The translations under genes were made by a program, and so were the position numbers. A DNA stretch of 18,539 nucleotides, from NCBI GenBank assembly GCA_902782965.1, contig CACZPG010000212.1, positions 1-18,539 on the forward strand, given 5' to 3'. Within the stretch, counting starts at the first letter, position 1. Every line of letters begins with the position of its first letter. The notes under the pieces are model-generated. The model had not been told where the DNA came from and made no database searches. It saw nothing but the letters and a program-made list of their open reading frames with translations. Shown one piece after another: positions 16,226 through 18,539 of the stretch. This stretch comes from an uncultured Lachnospiraceae bacterium (GTDB lineage Bacteria; Bacillota; Clostridia; Lachnospirales; Lachnospiraceae).

Positions 16226-16918
16226 GTGGAAAATATGAAAGTGGCCGATATGGCCGATAATGAAAAGCCTGTTGAAAGGCTTATTAAGTATGGTGCTGAG
16301 TGCCTCAGTGATGCAGAGCTTCTGGCTATTCTTCTGAGAACCGGAACATCTGAAATGAATGTGATATCACTTTCACAAATGATTCTTAATTCTCATCCTG
16401 TTTATAAAGGACTCAGAGGACTTCATTACAGAAGCTACAATGATCTGATTAAAGTTCCGGGAGTTGGAAAAGTTAAGGCCGCAGAGCTTCTGGCCATTAC
16501 TGAAATTTCCAAAAGAATAAACAGTCTGGAAAAAGAAGATAAAATAAGTTTCAAATCCCCTTGTTCCGTGGCTGATTATTTTATGGAAGAGGTGCGTTTT
16601 CTTACCAAAGAAAGATTATATGCACTATTTACTGCTACAGATGGTTCTCTGCTTCATAAGGTTATGCTTTCTGAAGGAAGTGTTAATCGTAGTATTGTTT
16701 CTTCAAGAGAAATATTTAAAGAAGCACTTAAACATGAAGCAACCGGTTTTATAATGATTCATAATCATCCATCCGGTGATCCATCACCAAGCGAAGAAGA
16801 TATACTGGTTACTAAAAGACTTGAAGAATTGGGAAGGAAGCTTGAAATTCCGCTTCTTGATCATATCATAATAGGTGATGGAGTCTATTATAGTTTTATT
16901 GAAAAAGGGATTATTTAA
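16226..16918 (+). CDS. radC: RadC-family JAB1/MPN domain protein
   Basis: RadC proteins carry a helix-hairpin-helix segment and a JAMM-type metalloprotease-like domain. The old link to DNA repair is doubtful and the molecular role is unsettled. The N-terminal part shows EKPVERLIKYGAECLSDAEL and LLRTG, then the hairpin PGVGKVKAAELLAI. The C-terminal domain has the JAMM residues in HNHPSGDPSPSEED (His179, His181, Asp192 counted from GTG 16226), followed by LDHIIIGDGVYYSF. The frame could open at TTG 16208, but a strong Shine-Dalgarno sequence lies after it. I chose GTG 16226 (230 residues); ATG 16235 (227 residues) is nearly as likely and gives an N-terminus more like homologues. The stop overlaps the mreC start by one base (TAATG). 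RadC next to mre genes is a common Bacillota arrangement. Confidence 0.95.
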   Translation: MENMKVADMADNEKPVERLIKYGAECLSDAELLAILLRTGTSEMNVISLSQMILNSHPVYKGLRGLHYRSYNDLIKVPGVGKVKAAELLAITEISKRINSLEKEDKISFKSPCSVADYFMEEVRFLTKERLYALFTATDGSLLHKVMLSEGSVNRSIVSSREIFKEALKHEATGFIMIHNHPSGDPSPSEEDILVTKRLEELGRKLEIPLLDHIIIGDGVYYSFIEKGII

Positions 16919-17769
16919 TGAAACCTAATACAAAAAAAGATGTTAATCCTAAATACCTTCTGGTTGCATTATCAATTATATGTGTGGCACTTATTATTGT
17001 GTCTGCTTTTTTTCCTGACAAAATGCTTCCTGTCAGAAAGGTTGTGGGAAAATATATAACACCTTTACAGCAGGGTGTAAATGATATCGGCAAGGAAGTA
17101 CATAGTAAACTTGAAGTATTTGCCGACAATAAGAAACTTCAGGACGAAAACAGAAAGCTTCGTTCAGAAGTTACTAATTATCAGAATGAACTTGGAAGAA
17201 AAGAAGCGGAGCTTGCTGAACTTCAGGAATTAAGAAAGCTTTATGATCTGGATGAACTTTATCCCGACTATAAAAAAACCGCTGCAAGGGTATTCTCTGT
17301 AAATACATCCGGATTTTTTAATGAATTTTATATAGATAAAGGCTTAAATGATCAGGTCTATGAAGGTTGTAATGTTCTAAGTGATGACGGACTTCTTGGC
17401 ATCGTCTGTGAATCTTATGATGATTATGCCAAGGTAAGAGCTATTATTGATGACAGAGCAAATGTAACCGGAGAAATAGGTGTTGCCGGTGTGCTTTGTA
17501 ATGTAGAAGGATCTCTCAAAACTATGGAAGAGGGATATCTTAAAGCTACTGATATAGACAAAAATGCAATTGTCAGTGTAGGAGATAAGGTAATATCTTC
17601 AAATGTTTCTGACAGATATATGTATGGTCTTACAATCGGCTATGTAACAAGTGTATCTTATGATTCCAATAATCTTACCCAGACGGCGGAGATTTCTCCT
17701 ACTGTCAATTTCTATGATGTAAAAGATGTGCTTGTCATCCTTGATCGTAAACAGGAAGTAAATTATTAA
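16918..17769 (+). CDS. mreC: Rod shape-determining protein MreC
   Basis: MreC is a bitopic membrane protein of the elongasome that links MreB and MreD to PBP2 and RodA outside the membrane. The 283-residue product has a short basic N-terminal tail, one transmembrane helix at about 13-32 (YLLVALSIICVALIIVSAFF), and a coiled coil at about 66-108 (KKLQDENRKLRSEV onward). The extracellular beta domains follow, with FYIDKGLNDQVYEGCNVLSD and the family-typical LGIVCES and VGDKVISS segments. Length is normal. AAGGGA at about 16906-16911 serves the start, and the ATG shares a base with the radC stop. The end overlaps mreD in the same TAATG manner, so radC, mreC and mreD are translationally coupled. 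No mreB lies between radC and mreC, where it is often found. Confidence 0.95.
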   Translation: MKPNTKKDVNPKYLLVALSIICVALIIVSAFFPDKMLPVRKVVGKYITPLQQGVNDIGKEVHSKLEVFADNKKLQDENRKLRSEVTNYQNELGRKEAELAELQELRKLYDLDELYPDYKKTAARVFSVNTSGFFNEFYIDKGLNDQVYEGCNVLSDDGLLGIVCESYDDYAKVRAIIDDRANVTGEIGVAGVLCNVEGSLKTMEEGYLKATDIDKNAIVSVGDKVISSNVSDRYMYGLTIGYVTSVSYDSNNLTQTAEISPTVNFYDVKDVLVILDRKQEVNY

Positions 17770-18281
17770 TGCGACGCATAATTACTATATTTTTACTTAT
17801 AATAGTATCATTTCTTTTGCAGAGTGCGCTTTTCTCATTCTGTAATCTGCAGGGGGTCGCTCCAAATCTTCTCCTAATACTTACCATGTCTTTTGGTATC
17901 ATGAGAGGACGAAGAGAAGGAATGCTGACCGGTTTTTTCTGTGGTTTTCTTTATGATGTGTTTTTTTCCGGACTTATCGGTCCATACATGTTTCTGTTTA
18001 TGATTCTGGGTTATTTCAACGGTTCTTTCCATAAAGATTTCCTTATGGAAGATGTTATGCTGCCTGTATTTATTATTGCAGTTGATGAAACTATTTTCTG
18101 TTTTGTCGAGTATGTATCAGGTTTTCTTCTCAGAAACAGGACAGATATTGTTTTCTATTTTATTCATGTATTTGTTCCTCACATTCTATATACTGTTGTA
18201 GCTACTGTTATAGTATATAGAATATATGTTGTAATTAATAAATTTTTAAAGAAGAAGGTCAAAGAGAATGAAGCTGTTTAA
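17769..18281 (+). CDS. mreD: Rod shape-determining protein MreD
   Basis: MreD is the polytopic membrane partner of MreC in lateral wall synthesis. The 170-residue protein is almost wholly hydrophobic, with five or six predicted helices: about 4-25, 31-47, 50-67, 69-85, 96-121 and 127-156, and a Lys-rich C-terminal tail (KKKVKENEAV). The segment FCGFLYDVFFSGLIGPYMF resembles the conserved GxLxDxxxxxxxG region of MreD. Sequence conservation in this family is low, so the call rests on size, topology and position between mreC and a PBP2 gene. The ATG at 17769 overlaps the mreC stop by one base, with AGGA at 17753-17756. Its last 14 bases overlap the start of the next gene. Confidence 0.93.
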   Translation: MRRIITIFLLIIVSFLLQSALFSFCNLQGVAPNLLLILTMSFGIMRGRREGMLTGFFCGFLYDVFFSGLIGPYMFLFMILGYFNGSFHKDFLMEDVMLPVFIIAVDETIFCFVEYVSGFLLRNRTDIVFYFIHVFVPHILYTVVATVIVYRIYVVINKFLKKKVKENEAV

Positions 18282-18539
18282 GGATATATTTATTTCCTTA
18301 AAAGAAATGTTATCCGAATATCTTACCAGCAGAGTATTTCCTGTAACTCTGCTTATTATTGTGCTTTTCTTTCTTCTGATTAACAAGCTTTTCACACTGC
18401 AGATAGATCAGGGAGAAGAATATACCAAGAGCTTCGAGGTTAAATCAGAGAAAACCCTTACTGTAAGCTCCATTCGGGGAAACATCTATGATGTTAACGG
18501 AAATCTTCTGGCTTACAATAACATTTCTTATACACTTAC
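18268..18539 (+). CDS. Class B penicillin-binding protein (PBP2/MrdA-like), 3' end beyond the window
   Basis: Only the first 90 or so codons are in the window. The ATG at 18268 overlaps the end of mreD by 14 bases and is preceded by GAAGG at 18253-18257. The product begins MKLFKDIFISLK, has one hydrophobic anchor at about 23-43 (VFPVTLLIIVLFFLLINKLF), then LQIDQGEEY and the hallmark of class B PBPs, IRGNIYDVNGNLLAYN. That RGxIxDxNGxxLA box opens the N-terminal pedestal domain. The transpeptidase domain lies outside, so the active-site Ser cannot be checked. Position after mreC-mreD makes the elongation transpeptidase PBP2 (mrdA/pbpA) the best reading, rather than the division enzyme FtsI. Confidence 0.9.
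   Translation, partial: MKLFKDIFISLKEMLSEYLTSRVFPVTLLIIVLFFLLINKLFTLQIDQGEEYTKSFEVKSEKTLTVSSIRGNIYDVNGNLLAYNNISYTL

Noticed and set aside
16930..16938. A7 runs in mreC and the 3259-3900 gene, and a T7 run in mreD, as possible phase-variation tracts
   Set aside because: Runs of seven are common in AT-rich genomes and all three genes are intact; nothing suggests switching.

Overview
The window is an AT-rich, densely packed stretch of bacterial chromosome. Every gene I can support lies on the + strand, and gaps between genes are under about 100 bases. Gene content and order point to a Gram-positive Bacillota of class Clostridia, most likely family Lachnospiraceae. The main pointers are RecU (a Bacillota-type Holliday junction resolvase), a two-domain glutamine-dependent NAD+ synthetase, an RluA-type synthase with the NRLDRNTSG form of its motif, the miaB-mutS-mutL-miaA block followed by a YnbB-like PLP enzyme, and radC leading into mreC-mreD-PBP2. 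The family assignment is inference from gene order and protein style, not from a marker gene.

Layout. The left edge (1-875) holds the 3' part of a UDP-glucose 4-epimerase gene (galE). Then come a membrane-anchored TPR protein of unknown role (891-1808), an RsmF-like rRNA m5C methyltransferase (1816-3249), an unrecognised two-helix membrane protein (3259-3900), an RluA-family pseudouridine synthase (3902-4918) and recU (4932-5462). Next are nadE (5486-7450), miaB (7520-8977), mutS (9030-11726), mutL (11742-13820) and miaA (13822-14850), followed by a PLP enzyme of the methionine gamma-lyase/'aluminium resistance' family that overlaps miaA (14831-16135). A short AT-rich gap with a plausible promoter precedes radC (about 16226-16918), mreC (16918-17769), mreD (17769-18281) and the 5' end of a class B penicillin-binding protein gene (18268 to the right edge).

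How the genes fit together. Three themes are visible: RNA modification (RsmF-like, RluA-like, MiaB, MiaA), DNA repair and recombination (RecU, MutS, MutL, RadC) and the cell-wall elongation machinery (MreC, MreD, PBP2). MiaA and MiaB act one after the other on adenosine 37 of the same tRNAs and bracket the mismatch-repair pair. MutS and MutL both carry candidate sliding-clamp motifs, and MutL keeps the full endonuclease site, consistent with MutH-independent mismatch repair.

I see no mobile element, CRISPR array, RNA gene, phage gene or convincing terminator. This is essentially a housekeeping region and I found no new biological system. The points most worth a second look are a 15-bp tandem repeat inserted in miaA, an Asn-rich linker in mutL, the absence of mreB between radC and mreC, and two unrecognised membrane proteins.
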